From assembly GCA_031258575.1 (NCBI GenBank), contig JAIRMQ010000022.1:1-39056 (forward strand): a DNA stretch of 39,056 bases. The letters run 5' to 3'. The position numbers and the translations under genes are program-made. Shown one piece after another: positions 16,663 to 25,929 of this stretch. Each line of letters starts with the position of its first letter. Position 1 is the stretch's first letter. The DNA is from Holosporaceae bacterium. GTDB lineage: Bacteria > Pseudomonadota > Alphaproteobacteria > UBA3830. Under the pieces are notes generated by a model. The model saw nothing but the letters and a program-made list of their open reading frames with translations. It was not told where the DNA came from and did not search any database.

Positions 16663-17397
16663 ATGAAAATAATATCCTGGAACGTAAACTCAATTAGAGC
16701 AAGAATTGATAATTTTTTAATAGTGGCTTCTAAAGAAAAACCAGATATTATTTTATTACAAGAAACACGCGTTGAAAATTCTTTGTTTCCGAGGGAACCA
16801 CTTGAAGAATTAGGATATAACATCGCCATGTACGGACAAAAAGGAAGAAATGGAGTAGCTATTTGTTCGAAATATCTTTTAGAAGAAGTTACGACAGACT
16901 TTTCCAAAGAAGCTCGTTATATCGAAGCGTTTACCGGCGGATTGTTCGTGGCTTCCATTTATGTTCCTAACGGACAAGAAGTGGATACGGAGCAATATTT
17001 TTATAAGTTGGATTTTTTGAAAAAACTGAAGGATAAATTTTTATTTTTCAAAAACGAAATATTCATTGCGGGAGGAGATTATAATGTTGCGCCTTATCCG
17101 AAGGATATTTACATAGTTGGATACGAAGGTATTGCGGGCAGTCCACGCGAAAGACACGCCATGGAAGAACTAAGAGCAACTGGATACTTAGATCCGCTGG
17201 AGAATAATGGTTTTACTTGGTGGAGCTATCGTCGACGAGATTTTCAACAGGACGATGGATTTAGAATAGATCAATTCTATTTATCTCCTCAAGCGCAAAA
17301 GCTTTTTTCCTCCGGAGGCGTTTTACGATATGCAAGAGGACTGGAACGCCCATCTGATCACGCGCCAATTTTCTGCATAATGAATCTTCATCCATAA
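16663..17397 (+). CDS. xthA: Exodeoxyribonuclease III (AP endonuclease)
   Basis: XthA cleaves DNA at abasic sites and trims 3' ends in base-excision repair. The 244-residue product has the whole endonuclease/exonuclease/phosphatase fold: 'MKIISWNVNSIRAR' at the start (catalytic Asn), 'IILLQETRV' (metal Glu), 'IYVPNG', 'AGGDYNVAP' (Asp and Asn) and 'RPSDHAPIFC' (final Asp-His). It is slightly shorter than E. coli XthA but complete. It is divergent from thyX across 71 bases. A glycosylase that would feed it survives only as a fragment at 6530. Confidence 0.96.
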   Translation: MKIISWNVNSIRARIDNFLIVASKEKPDIILLQETRVENSLFPREPLEELGYNIAMYGQKGRNGVAICSKYLLEEVTTDFSKEARYIEAFTGGLFVASIYVPNGQEVDTEQYFYKLDFLKKLKDKFLFFKNEIFIAGGDYNVAPYPKDIYIVGYEGIAGSPRERHAMEELRATGYLDPLENNGFTWWSYRRRDFQQDDGFRIDQFYLSPQAQKLFSSGGVLRYARGLERPSDHAPIFCIMNLHP

Positions 17398-17399
17398 TT

Positions 17400-17560
17400 T
17401 TTCCCAGCGGCCATAAAGTAATGTTTTCGCCATTACGATACATACTATGAAATTGCTTTATGCATGAGTAAAAAGTCTCAAATAAATGATCCAATACTTC
17501 AGAATGAAGAAAATATCTTTTTCTACTAAATCCAGACCATTACTAGGTGCCGTATTAAGC
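17400..17560 (-). other. Possible decayed coding segment downstream of xthA
   Basis: The minus strand reads as protein in two overlapping frames. One gives 'MLNTAPSNGLDLVEKDIFF', the next 'LHSEVLDHLFETFYSCIKQF' and continues to 'NITLWPLGKIMDED'. A single frameshift near 17510 would join them. I cannot assign a family, and the frame then runs antisense into xthA, so this may be chance. It is recorded because the region otherwise has no gene. Confidence 0.2.
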
Positions 17561-17651
17561 ATTCGCTCTCTTAAGATAAACTAGAGACATTTTTGATACC
17601 TTTACACTATCTCCGAATTATGCCAAAAATATCATAAATTTGGTGTTTCTG

Positions 17652-18953
17652 GTGAAAAAAGCAATTTTAGCTTTATTTTTTATATTTTTTGGTTCTAAGA
17701 CGGAGATTCTTAACTTCACACTTGAAAACGGTCTCCAAGTAGTTTGTATTGAGAAAAAGAATCTTCCTATTGTTTGCTTTTCTATTTGGTATAAATGCGG
17801 TTCGAAAAACGACGAAAGATCAACTTCGGGAGTTGCGCATTTTCTTGAGCACATGGCTTTTATGTCGAATAAAGGAGAATTTTCCAATTTCTTAGAAGAT
17901 ATTGGAGCGGAAAAAAACGCTTTTACCTCTTTCAATACAATATGCTTTTTTGAGCTAATCTCTAAGGAAAATATAGAAACGGTTCTTCAACATGAATCGT
18001 CTAGAATGAAGCATCTGCAGATAGACGATGAGATTTTTAGTTCCGAAAAAAAAGCGATTTTGGAAGAACGCAGTAGGAATATCGATAATGATGTAATGGG
18101 AATTAATTCAGAAGTATTTTTAGCCAATGCATTTAATCGAAAAGCTGGAGGAATTCCGATTATTGGATGGAAACATGAGATTGAACGCATAACCAAAGAA
18201 GATTTGTATCAGTTCCACAATAAATGGTTTGCTCCTAATAACGCTATTATCGTGATTACTGGTGATTTTGATGTAAGGCATATCAAAGGACTTGTGGAAA
18301 AATATTTTGGAAGCGTAGAACGCAAAGAGATTTCCTTAGAGCCAGTTAAAAATTTCACTCCTTGTTGTCAGAAGGAAGTTAAATACGGATCCCCTAAAAA
18401 TGGATCCTCTGCTGGTATTGAATATTTGTACCAAGTACCATTTCAACTGAAAGGGAATTTTCGAAAATCAATAGCTCTTGGTTTAGCTATAGAAGCTATG
18501 AATCAGCCGAATTTTTTCATTAAGAACCAGCTAAAGGATATTTATAGTTATGCTATTGAAACTACATTTACATATGTAAGAGGAATATTCGAGTGCGATG
18601 TCGTAGGATTCGAAGTAGGACTTGCGAACATCGATAACATTAGTGATGTTGTAAAAATGTGGAGATATCTCAAAAACAGATTATTAAAAACAGGAATTTT
18701 AGATTCAGAATTGGCGGAAGTAAAACGAAAGAGGCTTCTTGCTGTGGCTCACAGAGAAGATGACATTTGGAGGACATCTAATTATTTCGGACGTTTATTA
18801 TCTAGTGGATATTCCGTAGAGGAAGCGCAATCAATCGATAAAATTTTAGAATCGATTACCTCACAAGAATGTAACGATGTTTTAAGAGAAGTTTTTTCAT
18901 TTGAGCCGTTTGCTATATTAAAGAATGTTCCGAAAGGATACGACCGTGAATAA
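17652..18953 (+). CDS. M16-family zinc peptidase, catalytic member
   Basis: This M16B (insulinase-like) peptidase has the inverted zinc motif HFLEH (H63, E66, H67 from the chosen GTG). The expected third-ligand region is 'KKAILEERSR' about 70 residues later, and the M16 'GWKHEIERITKEDLYQFHNKWF' landmark (roughly 155-175, family 'GxxxxIxxxxxxDLxxFxxxxYxPxN') is followed by 'NNAIIVITGDFD'. A short N-terminal signal peptide, 'KKAILALFFIFFGS', points to export. Upstream TTG/GTG codons (17640, 17643) are alternatives. It is the first of four tandem M16-type genes and overlaps the next by eight bases. Such enzymes degrade peptides or process proteins; the substrate is unknown. Confidence 0.9.
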   Translation: MKKAILALFFIFFGSKTEILNFTLENGLQVVCIEKKNLPIVCFSIWYKCGSKNDERSTSGVAHFLEHMAFMSNKGEFSNFLEDIGAEKNAFTSFNTICFFELISKENIETVLQHESSRMKHLQIDDEIFSSEKKAILEERSRNIDNDVMGINSEVFLANAFNRKAGGIPIIGWKHEIERITKEDLYQFHNKWFAPNNAIIVITGDFDVRHIKGLVEKYFGSVERKEISLEPVKNFTPCCQKEVKYGSPKNGSSAGIEYLYQVPFQLKGNFRKSIALGLAIEAMNQPNFFIKNQLKDIYSYAIETTFTYVRGIFECDVVGFEVGLANIDNISDVVKMWRYLKNRLLKTGILDSELAEVKRKRLLAVAHREDDIWRTSNYFGRLLSSGYSVEEAQSIDKILESITSQECNDVLREVFSFEPFAILKNVPKGYDRE

Positions 18954-20250
18954 AGTACTTATCTTTCTTCTAATTTTTCAATTAAATTTTCTTTGTGCAA
19001 CAGAAGTGAAGGAAATAACAAGTAAAAATGGAGTAAAGTTTTGGTACATAAAAGACACTGATTCTCTGTTGATTAATATGATAATAGCGTTTAAAAACGC
19101 GGGGGCGGCGCATCAGCCTGAAGACAAAGCAGGACTTCCTGTTTTTTTCTCTAGCGCAGTATTTTGTGGTACCGAAAAGTATTCAAAATCCCAATTCACC
19201 GAAAAATGCTCTAATTTAGCAGCTTCGATATCATGTCAAGCAGATCAAGATAATCTTTATTTTATTTTTTCTGCACCGAAATTAACATACGAAGAAGCGG
19301 CAGGTCTATTTAATAAATCCATAATATCTCCTTCTTTCGAAGAAAAAAAAGTGAAGATAGCGCAAGATATGGAAGCGGATTTTTTAAGCAGTCTTGCGGC
19401 TAATCCCATGGAAGTAGCATACTACTCTATTCTTCCATCAATAATTTTTAAGTCTTCTCCGTATAGTTATGGAATCTATGGATCTGCTGAAAATTTTGTA
19501 AAGTTATCCATAAATGACCTAAAGGAATATAAAAAACGATTCCTACGAATAGATAATTCCGAAATATGCATTTCTGGAAATCTTTCAGAAAAGGAGGCCG
19601 CCTCTTTAGTAGATAAAATCCTTTTTCAAGTTGAAAAGAATACTGAATTAAAGGATTGCATTGAGGACGTTGTTCCAATTATAACAGCGGATGTAAAGAA
19701 ATACTACGCAGAAGGACCTCAAGCCTCTATTCTTTTCGTGCAAAAAGCAGAAAGACCGTTGTCTCCTAAGCGTTGTGCGGCAAAAATAATTTTTAAAATT
19801 CTTGGAGAAGGCGGAGTTTTTAAAGGAAGAATTCTTTCGGAACTCCGTACTAAAAAGGGACTGATATATAACGGATCCATAGGGGTAATTGATTTAAAAC
19901 ATGCGAGCTATGCGCTTGGATATTTACAAACTGATAATTCAAAAATTCAAGAAGCCATAGCGACTTTAAAAAGCATTATAAAAAATTTACGGAAAAACGG
20001 AATTACTCAAGAAGAGCTAAAATTCGCTCGCGACAATATGAAAGGTAAAATGTTAGTGGAACTAAGAACTTCTGGAAAACTTTGTAATTTCTATATGTGG
20101 AGAAAATTAAATGGTTTAGGTACCAATGCTCTAGAAGAGATAATGAGTGAAGTAGATAATGTTACGTTAAGTGAAGTAAATTCACTCGCAAAAGAAATGC
20201 TGAATGAAAATAAAATGACGTTTATAGTAGTAAGCGGAGAACGAGAATGA
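18946..20250 (+). CDS. M16-family protein, non-catalytic partner 1
   Basis: A 434-residue M16-fold protein with signal peptide ('KVLIFLLIFQLNFLCA'). At the place of HFLEH it reads VFFSS, so both histidines and the glutamate are gone. The C-terminal half keeps family landmarks: 'FKILGEGGVFKGRILSELRT' and 'KKGLIYNGSIG', like the 'LxxxLREKxGLxY' arginine/tyrosine region of M16 partners that grip substrate. It starts with GTG (AAGGA upstream) eight bases inside the previous gene. A heterodimer with the catalytic protein, as in known paired M16B proteins, is the simplest reading. Confidence 0.85.
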   Translation: MNKVLIFLLIFQLNFLCATEVKEITSKNGVKFWYIKDTDSLLINMIIAFKNAGAAHQPEDKAGLPVFFSSAVFCGTEKYSKSQFTEKCSNLAASISCQADQDNLYFIFSAPKLTYEEAAGLFNKSIISPSFEEKKVKIAQDMEADFLSSLAANPMEVAYYSILPSIIFKSSPYSYGIYGSAENFVKLSINDLKEYKKRFLRIDNSEICISGNLSEKEAASLVDKILFQVEKNTELKDCIEDVVPIITADVKKYYAEGPQASILFVQKAERPLSPKRCAAKIIFKILGEGGVFKGRILSELRTKKGLIYNGSIGVIDLKHASYALGYLQTDNSKIQEAIATLKSIIKNLRKNGITQEELKFARDNMKGKMLVELRTSGKLCNFYMWRKLNGLGTNALEEIMSEVDNVTLSEVNSLAKEMLNENKMTFIVVSGERE

Positions 20251-21410
20251 AGCGTATCTTGTTAGCTTTATTCGTTCTCGTTGTTCCGAATATTTCCGCA
20301 TATACCATTCACAATCTCACTTCTAACGGTGGAGTAAAAATCGTTTTATACGAAGATTTCCGCAAACCAGAAATCGCATTAATAAGCGTAATTTTTCATG
20401 CGTCTCCTAGATGCGGGAACAGGTATGGAATATTGGAGCTTGTTGGGGAAAATTTTATAAGTGATAAAACAAATACTGAATTACAGAAACTTGGGATTCC
20501 TTATCATGTAGATGTTGATAAAGATTACGTGGAAATTTCAGCAGAGATGAATCCAAAGAAAATTCAGAAATTTTTCCGAATCTTATACGATAATGATTAC
20601 GAATTAACTGACTACGAGATTAAGAAAAAACAAATTATTATCGATAACAAAGTAAGGCATTATTCCTTTGAAGATGCTGTTCCAAATGAAATACTGGCTA
20701 ATATAGGACTCTATAATTTGATATTTAACGAGAAAAGTCTGATATCCATATCGCAAAATGATATAAAAGAAATTTTTCAACAGTACTATAAAAAGTGTCC
20801 TATATCAGTAATCGCCTGCGGAGCGGTAAATTATAAAAATTTTGCGGAGTTGTTACCATGGAAGGATCTTCCTGAATTTAAAATGAAAAAAACACCTACC
20901 ACAGACCGTCCTTTTAGAGAAATTACTATCGAAAGCCGTTATCTTCCACGTTCTGTAAGATACTTTTATGAAATTTCAAAAGAACAGCAGGGATTAGCGA
21001 AAAATTTTTTCCGCATTTTTGATTATGAAGCGTTTAAATTTTTTGACAAAACTAAACAAATGATTTCCGGCTATTCCCGCTATGTTATCACAGATAATGT
21101 GTATCAAATAGTTTTTTACCCGAAGCGCGATGTTTCCTTGGATGATCTTCAAACTGCTTATAAGGTTTTTATTAATCGGTTGTGCAATAAAGCGGAATTT
21201 TCTATACTGGAAGCGAAATTGCTTCGCTCCTATTCCGACAAACTATTGCAAAGCAGCCTTGTAAATATGCATTCACGAATAAAAGCAGATTATTTAGAAA
21301 GGCCAGAATCCGAAATAAAGTCGTCTGAACATTTTAGATTTTTCTGCAAAAAAAATTTCAAACTGAATTCAATTTTTAAAATCGCAACCAAGTACAAAGT
21401 GAGCAAATAA
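20247..21410 (+). CDS. M16-family protein, non-catalytic and divergent (partner 2)
   Basis: A 387-residue protein with a signal peptide ('RILLALFVLVVPNISAY') and an M16-like N-terminal domain. In place of HFLEH it reads LVGEN, keeping the glutamate but no histidine. 'ITIESRYLPRSVRYFYEI' marks the domain join, and the C-terminal half is shorter than in its neighbours and lacks the RExGLxY landmark. The start overlaps the previous stop as ATGA. It is the most eroded of the four; a structural role in an M16 complex or slow decay are both possible. Confidence 0.65.
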   Translation: MKRILLALFVLVVPNISAYTIHNLTSNGGVKIVLYEDFRKPEIALISVIFHASPRCGNRYGILELVGENFISDKTNTELQKLGIPYHVDVDKDYVEISAEMNPKKIQKFFRILYDNDYELTDYEIKKKQIIIDNKVRHYSFEDAVPNEILANIGLYNLIFNEKSLISISQNDIKEIFQQYYKKCPISVIACGAVNYKNFAELLPWKDLPEFKMKKTPTTDRPFREITIESRYLPRSVRYFYEISKEQQGLAKNFFRIFDYEAFKFFDKTKQMISGYSRYVITDNVYQIVFYPKRDVSLDDLQTAYKVFINRLCNKAEFSILEAKLLRSYSDKLLQSSLVNMHSRIKADYLERPESEIKSSEHFRFFCKKNFKLNSIFKIATKYKVSK

Positions 21411-21412
21411 TT

Positions 21413-22690
21413 ATGTTTTATAAAGTTGCTTTTCCTATTCTCGTCGTTTTTTTTGTTTTTCTTCAGTTGATGAATAGGCCAATGATAAAGAAGGTTGATA
21501 ATAATCTAGGAATTAACGCTTTTCAGATACGAATTAAAAGCGGAGATGCAATTTTTGTGAAATGCGTGTTCAAGAAGGCAGGAGTTTTGCATAATGATAC
21601 GGGGAAACACGGGATTTCTGTCGTTCTTTCTCATTTGCTGTGTCGAAAAATTGGTAATTTGTCCGTGGAAGAAACGAAAGAGAAACTACTTCTGCTTGGC
21701 ATAAGCGATTTTTCTATAGACGCGTCAGCGGATGACTTAATTCTATCTTTCTTTGTTTTAAAAGACAAAGCCACTGACGCTTTTATGTTTTTATCATCAG
21801 TTTTCCAGGAACCGCCTTTCAAAAAGAACGATTTGGAATTCATAAAAGAGATGCTTCCCGTAATTAACGATCCTGAAACGTCGGATCCATATGAGTTACT
21901 TTTATCTAAGCTACTTAGCTTACTATACCCCTATCATAATTACGGACTTAATGTTACTGGAACTTTGCAGGATATATCGAGCATTACAGAAGAAGACGTG
22001 CGCTTTTTTATAAAAGACGCATTATCGGTGGATAATCTTGAAGTTTTTTTCAGTGGAGACATCACTCAACACGAAGTAGCTCTTTATACGAAAACTCTAT
22101 TTTCGAAATTATCACGTATTAATACTAAGATAGAGTATCAGTCTTCTCTTTCTGGAGAATCAAACGAAGTATCCGATATAATCTGCCAAAATAGCATGAA
22201 GGATATTACCGGAATAATGTGCGGAGTACGCCTGGATGGTCTTACGAAAATAGAACAAGCTGCTGCATATATAATATTAGAAACTGTTTTTGGCAGAGAA
22301 AATGGAGATTTCTCCAGAGGATTGAGGGAAAAAAATATTACATATGCAGCTCGATATAATCTTTTAAAAAGAAAATTTTCTTCAGTTTTTTATTTGTGGG
22401 TTTTTGTTAATAAAGAAAATGTAGAAACTTATATCAAATATCTGGAAGAAAAATTTTCTACTTGTTCCAATAAACTAAATTCCGATGAGCTAAAATTCAC
22501 GCAAAATCGTTTAATAGAACAATCTAACAATGGTTTTTCTGACATACTCGACATAGAAAGCAAGATTGTGCCTTTTTCCAAGGTAACTTCCAAAATATTG
22601 ACAGAAGTTACTAAAAGGCTTTTTGATAAATCAAAGCGAAGAACGGTATTCATACATTCTTGTGAACAAAAGCGTCTTGACTGCCGTTGA
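21413..22690 (+). CDS. M16-family protein, non-catalytic (partner 3)
   Basis: A 425-residue protein anchored or exported by 'VAFPILVVFFVFLQLM'. The M16 layout is visible: 'DTGKHGISVVLSHLLCRK' aligns with the zinc-helix region but reads VLSHL in place of HFLEH. 'HNYGLNVTGTLQDISSITEEDV' matches the family 'YGxxxxGxxxxIxxITxxDV' landmark, and 'LEVFFSGDI' the strand that follows. 'RENGDFSRGLREKNITYAAR' keeps the 'LREKxxxYxxR' partner motif. It begins two bases after the previous stop. A promoter for recA appears to lie inside its last codons. Confidence 0.8.
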   Translation: MFYKVAFPILVVFFVFLQLMNRPMIKKVDNNLGINAFQIRIKSGDAIFVKCVFKKAGVLHNDTGKHGISVVLSHLLCRKIGNLSVEETKEKLLLLGISDFSIDASADDLILSFFVLKDKATDAFMFLSSVFQEPPFKKNDLEFIKEMLPVINDPETSDPYELLLSKLLSLLYPYHNYGLNVTGTLQDISSITEEDVRFFIKDALSVDNLEVFFSGDITQHEVALYTKTLFSKLSRINTKIEYQSSLSGESNEVSDIICQNSMKDITGIMCGVRLDGLTKIEQAAAYIILETVFGRENGDFSRGLREKNITYAARYNLLKRKFSSVFYLWVFVNKENVETYIKYLEEKFSTCSNKLNSDELKFTQNRLIEQSNNGFSDILDIESKIVPFSKVTSKILTEVTKRLFDKSKRRTVFIHSCEQKRLDCR

Positions 22691-22709
22691 TACGAGAGGA
22701 TATCATCTC
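22677..22709 (+). promoter_or_regulatory. Probable recA promoter with overlapping palindrome
   Basis: TTGACT (22677-22682) and TATCAT (22701-22706) are 18 bases apart. An imperfect palindrome, GAGA-G-GATATC-A-TCTC (22694-22709), overlaps the second box, a position where a repressor would block transcription. It does not match the alphaproteobacterial LexA box GTTC-N7-GTTC, so SOS control is not shown. Confidence 0.4.
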
Positions 22710-22732
22710 ATCAATCTATTGGAGGAATTATA

Positions 22733-23746
22733 ATGGATAAAAAGAAAGCGTTAGAAGCTGCATTGGCGCAGATAGAAAAAGCCTTCGGAAAGGGTTCTGT
22801 TATGAAGCTTGGTCAACGTGGCAGTGTTGTTGATATCGAAACGGTTTCGTCTGGTTCCATAGGGTTAGATATGGCTTTGGGAGTTAATGGATTCCCGAAA
22901 GGTCGCATTATCGAGATTTTTGGTCCGGAAAGTTCAGGAAAAACTACTTTAGCCCTTCATGCAGTAGCAGAGTCACAAAGAAATGGTGGAGCATGCGCTT
23001 ATATAGATGCGGAGCATGCGCTTGACCCAGTATATGCAAAAAATCTTGGAGTAGACGTCGAATCTTTAATTCTGTCTCAACCGGATACGGGCGAGCAAGC
23101 TTTGGAAATCGCGGATACTCTCGTACGTTCGGGCGCTATCGACATATTAGTTATAGACAGTGTTGCTGCGTTGGTTCCCAAGGCGGAAATAGAAGGAGAG
23201 ATGGGAGACTCGCATATGGGACTCCAGGCAAGACTAATGAGTCAGGCTTTACGCAAATTAACTGCTACGGTTTCTAAATCAAATTGTATTATGATTTTCA
23301 TTAATCAAATTAGGATGAAAATAGGTGTATTCTTCGGCAATCCAGAAACGACCACTGGCGGAAATGCTTTAAAATTCTATGCGTCCATAAGATTGGATAT
23401 TCGTAGAATCGGAACTTTAAAAGAGAAAGAGCAAGTGATAGGAAATCAAGTAAGAGTAAAAGTTGTGAAAAACAAGGTAGCTCCTCCATTTAAAGTCGTA
23501 GATTTCGACATAATCTATGGAGAAGGAGTATCAAGAGCTGGCGAACTACTAGATATGGGAGTCAAAATCGGCGTGGTTGATAAATCTGGAGCTTGGTACG
23601 CGTTTAAGGATCAGAAAATCGGTCAAGGAAGAGAGGCTGCACGCCAATTCTTGAAAGAAAATCCAGAAACAGCGAAGGAAATAGAACAACTAATACGAAA
23701 AAGCAGCGAATTAGTTTCTGAGGTAACAGAAACTTCCCCCGAGTAA
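22733..23746 (+). CDS. recA: Recombinase RecA
   Basis: RecA forms the ATP-dependent strand-exchange filament on single-stranded DNA and triggers LexA-type self-cleavage where present. The 337-residue product has Walker A GPESSGKT at 64-71, Walker B '[12 protein letters not shown]', the loop '[17 protein letters not shown]' (DNA-binding loop 2) and a C-terminal domain ending in acidic residues. '[20 protein letters not shown]' replaces the more usual 'VIFINQLRxKIGVMFGNP' with minor changes. The ribosome site GGAGGA is six bases from the ATG. It follows the M16 cluster by 42 bases and may be partly transcribed with it. Confidence 0.98.
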   Translation: MDKKKALEAALAQIEKAFGKGSVMKLGQRGSVVDIETVSSGSIGLDMALGVNGFPKGRIIEIFGPESSGKTTLALHAVAESQRNGGACAYIDAEHALDPVYAKNLGVDVESLILSQPDTGEQALEIADTLVRSGAIDILVIDSVAALVPKAEIEGEMGDSHMGLQARLMSQALRKLTATVSKSNCIMIFINQIRMKIGVFFGNPETTTGGNALKFYASIRLDIRRIGTLKEKEQVIGNQVRVKVVKNKVAPPFKVVDFDIIYGEGVSRAGELLDMGVKIGVVDKSGAWYAFKDQKIGQGREAARQFLKENPETAKEIEQLIRKSSELVSEVTETSPE

Positions 23747-23766
23747 CGACTTATTGCAGAATGGAG

Positions 23767-23793
23767 AGAAATAGTCCTTGACTATTTCTTTCT
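23767..23793. terminator. Hairpin between recA and tyrS
   Basis: An 8-bp stem AGAAATAG/CTATTTCT encloses the loop TCCTTGA and is followed by TTCT on the plus strand. It lies 20 bases after the recA stop, between convergent genes. The tail is weak, so termination is probable rather than certain. Confidence 0.5.
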
Positions 23794-23833
23794 ACCGCTC
23801 CCTAGAATCATTAATGGAAGGCCTAAAGATTCC

Positions 23834-25051
23834 TTAACGAGTTACTAGAATGTGCTTTTTCTTACCGCAGGATAGTTTTACTGTATTTTGTTGAAATACA
23901 ATCTTTTGATCTTCTGTTATAACTTCTCCGTCAAGGCGGATTCCATTACTTTGTAATATGCGTTTTGCTTCTCCCCTGCTAGAACACATATTGCTCTTTA
24001 TCAAAACATCTATGATCGTTTCATTTTCTTTTAAATGGTATTTCGGAGCAGAGGAATCCAAAGCTTTTTCATTATTTCCGAAAAAACTTGCTGCAGTTTT
24101 ATGAATGCTAACGAGAGATTCTTTCCCATGAGCAATAGAAGTTATTTCATCCGCTAATAGTTTTTTTATTTCGTTGATTTCTTGACCTCGAATGGATTCC
24201 ATCTTTTTTATTTCTTCCACTTCAATATCGGTGAACAGATATAGTAATTTTATTACGTCTGCGTCATCCACATTTCTCCAATATTGCCAAAAGTCATACG
24301 GAGACAACATATCTTTTGATAACCAAACAGCACCCTTTGCCGTCTTTCCCATTTTCTGCCCATTACTTGTCGTTAAAAGCGAATTCGTGAAACCAAAAAC
24401 TTCCTTCCCAAGCTTTTTCCTTATAAATTCAACGCCACATACAATATTTCCCCATTGATCTTGTCCACCAAACTGAATTTGGCAATCATTTTCTAAATAC
24501 AATTTATAGAAATCGTAAGCTTGAAGAATCATATAATTGAATTCTAGGAAACTTAGAGAATCATTTGCGGATAATTTAGCTTTTACAGATTCGAATCCGA
24601 TCATTCTGTTAATGGAAAAGTATTTGCCGATATCGCGTAGAAAAGGAATATAATCTAACTCATCGAGCCAATCTGCGTTATTAACAACAAGAGCTCCATC
24701 TTTTCCAAACTTCAAAAAAGGAACTAAACATGATTTTATTCCTTCTAAATTAACTGCTATTTCTTCATCTGTTAGAATAGGGCGAGTCGTGTTTTTAAAA
24801 GATGGATCACCAATTTTTGTTGTTCCACCTCCAAATAACACTATTGGTTTATGTCCATATTTTTGGAATAATCTCAATAAGAAAATCGGAATCAAATGGC
24901 CGACATGCAGACTTTTGGCAGTTATGTCAAAACCGATATACCCTTTTCTTCCAGGCTGCGTTAAATACTCATCCATTTCAGAAATGTTAGTCGATTGATA
25001 GAAAAAACCACGCGCACTTGCTTCGTTTAAAAAAGAAGATTTATAAACCAT
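23834..25051 (-). CDS. tyrS: Tyrosyl-tRNA synthetase
   Basis: TyrS charges tRNA-Tyr. The 405-residue class I enzyme has 'GFDITAKSLHVGHLIPIFLL', holding the HIGH-like HVGH (49-52), then 'QFGGQDQWGNIVCG' (tyrosine/adenylate pocket) and 'NGQKMGKTAKGAVWL', the KMSKS loop in the KMGKT form. The C-terminal S4-like RNA-binding domain follows ('SSRGEAKRILQSNGIRLDG'). The ATG has GAGG six bases upstream. It lies nine bases after the alpha/beta hydrolase gene and is likely co-transcribed with it. Confidence 0.97.
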   Translation of the reverse strand: MVYKSSFLNEASARGFFYQSTNISEMDEYLTQPGRKGYIGFDITAKSLHVGHLIPIFLLRLFQKYGHKPIVLFGGGTTKIGDPSFKNTTRPILTDEEIAVNLEGIKSCLVPFLKFGKDGALVVNNADWLDELDYIPFLRDIGKYFSINRMIGFESVKAKLSANDSLSFLEFNYMILQAYDFYKLYLENDCQIQFGGQDQWGNIVCGVEFIRKKLGKEVFGFTNSLLTTSNGQKMGKTAKGAVWLSKDMLSPYDFWQYWRNVDDADVIKLLYLFTDIEVEEIKKMESIRGQEINEIKKLLADEITSIAHGKESLVSIHKTAASFFGNNEKALDSSAPKYHLKENETIIDVLIKSNMCSSRGEAKRILQSNGIRLDGEVITEDQKIVFQQNTVKLSCGKKKHILVTR

Positions 25052-25060
25052 ATTTTACCT

Positions 25061-25717
25061 CTACATATTAACCACGTTTTTGAAATGCTTAGCGTTAAGA
25101 TGATCTTTTACGCAATTTTTTATAGTATCCAAGTGATTTTTAAATGAATGATCGCAATTCGGTATGACTCTATAATCTATGGAGATCCCTTTTTGATTAT
25201 TGAGTTTTTCGACTAATTTATTCACATTTTCTGTCGGACATATCACATCATCTTGCCCATTAATGATCATTCCGGAAACAGGACAGGGAGCAAGGAACGA
25301 AAAGTCATACAAATTTGCCGGAGGACATACTGAAACAAAACCGGAAATTTCCGGTCGTCTCATAAGTAATTGCATTCCTATAAGTGCTCCGAACGAAAAT
25401 CCAGCAACCCATAGTTTACGTGAACCATTGTTTATCGAGCGAATCCAATCTAGAACAGCCGCTGTATCAGTTAGTTCACCTTCGCCTTTATCATATGTTC
25501 CCTCTGATTTTCCTACTCCTCTAAAATTAAATCTTATGGCAGAAAAACCATTTTCTATAAAAGCGTTATACAAAGTAACGGTAACGCGATTGTTCATTGT
25601 ACCGCCTTGCAAAGGATTAGGATGCAAAACCATAACCAACGGAGCATCCGGTTGTTTACTGTGACAATACTTCGCTTCAATACGACCGACATTCCCTGTA
25701 AGAACTATTTCAGGCAT
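25061..25717 (-). CDS. Alpha/beta hydrolase (COG2945-like)
   Basis: A 218-residue serine hydrolase of the small cytosolic type often annotated 'alpha/beta hydrolase, COG2945'. The nucleophile elbow is GFSFG, followed by 'ALIGMQLLMRR'. The acid is in 'IINGQDDVICP' and the histidine in 'IPNCDHSFKNH', completing a Ser-Asp-His triad. The oxyanion side is 'LHPNPLQGGTMNN' and 'RFNFRGVGKSEG', both characteristic of this group. Substrate is unknown. GAGG precedes the ATG. It is upstream of tyrS in one apparent transcript. Confidence 0.9.
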   Translation of the reverse strand: MPEIVLTGNVGRIEAKYCHSKQPDAPLVMVLHPNPLQGGTMNNRVTVTLYNAFIENGFSAIRFNFRGVGKSEGTYDKGEGELTDTAAVLDWIRSINNGSRKLWVAGFSFGALIGMQLLMRRPEISGFVSVCPPANLYDFSFLAPCPVSGMIINGQDDVICPTENVNKLVEKLNNQKGISIDYRVIPNCDHSFKNHLDTIKNCVKDHLNAKHFKNVVNM

Positions 25718-25752
25718 TTTATTTCCTCTTTGTTATTTTTTATAAACTCTTA

Positions 25753-25767
25753 TACTATCAGATAGTA
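25753..25767. promoter_or_regulatory. 15-base near-perfect palindrome upstream of the hydrolase gene
   Basis: TACTATC and GATAGTA are perfect complements around a single A. It lies 36 bases before the hydrolase start in the 212-base space shared with divergent pgk. It is a candidate operator; the rest of that space is AT-rich with no other structure I can support. Confidence 0.35.
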
Positions 25768-25929
25768 CCTTTCTTATTATTCTACAAGTATTTTTTTGTA
25801 AAAAATTAAAAAAGTTTTAATATTAGCGACAGATATGATTTAATTTTCACTATGAATTACGAGTTTTAATCTTATATTTATTTTTTTGAATAATCCTTAT
25901 TACAAAAAACTTGAGGGAAATAACGCTAA

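Noticed and set aside
16584-16907. Minus-strand 107-codon frame over xthA
   Set aside because: It is antisense to the conserved N-terminal half of xthA and shows no protein family features.
17261-17494. Minus-strand 77-codon frame at the end of xthA
   Set aside because: More than half is antisense to xthA. Only the part outside xthA is noted, at low confidence, as a possible decayed segment.
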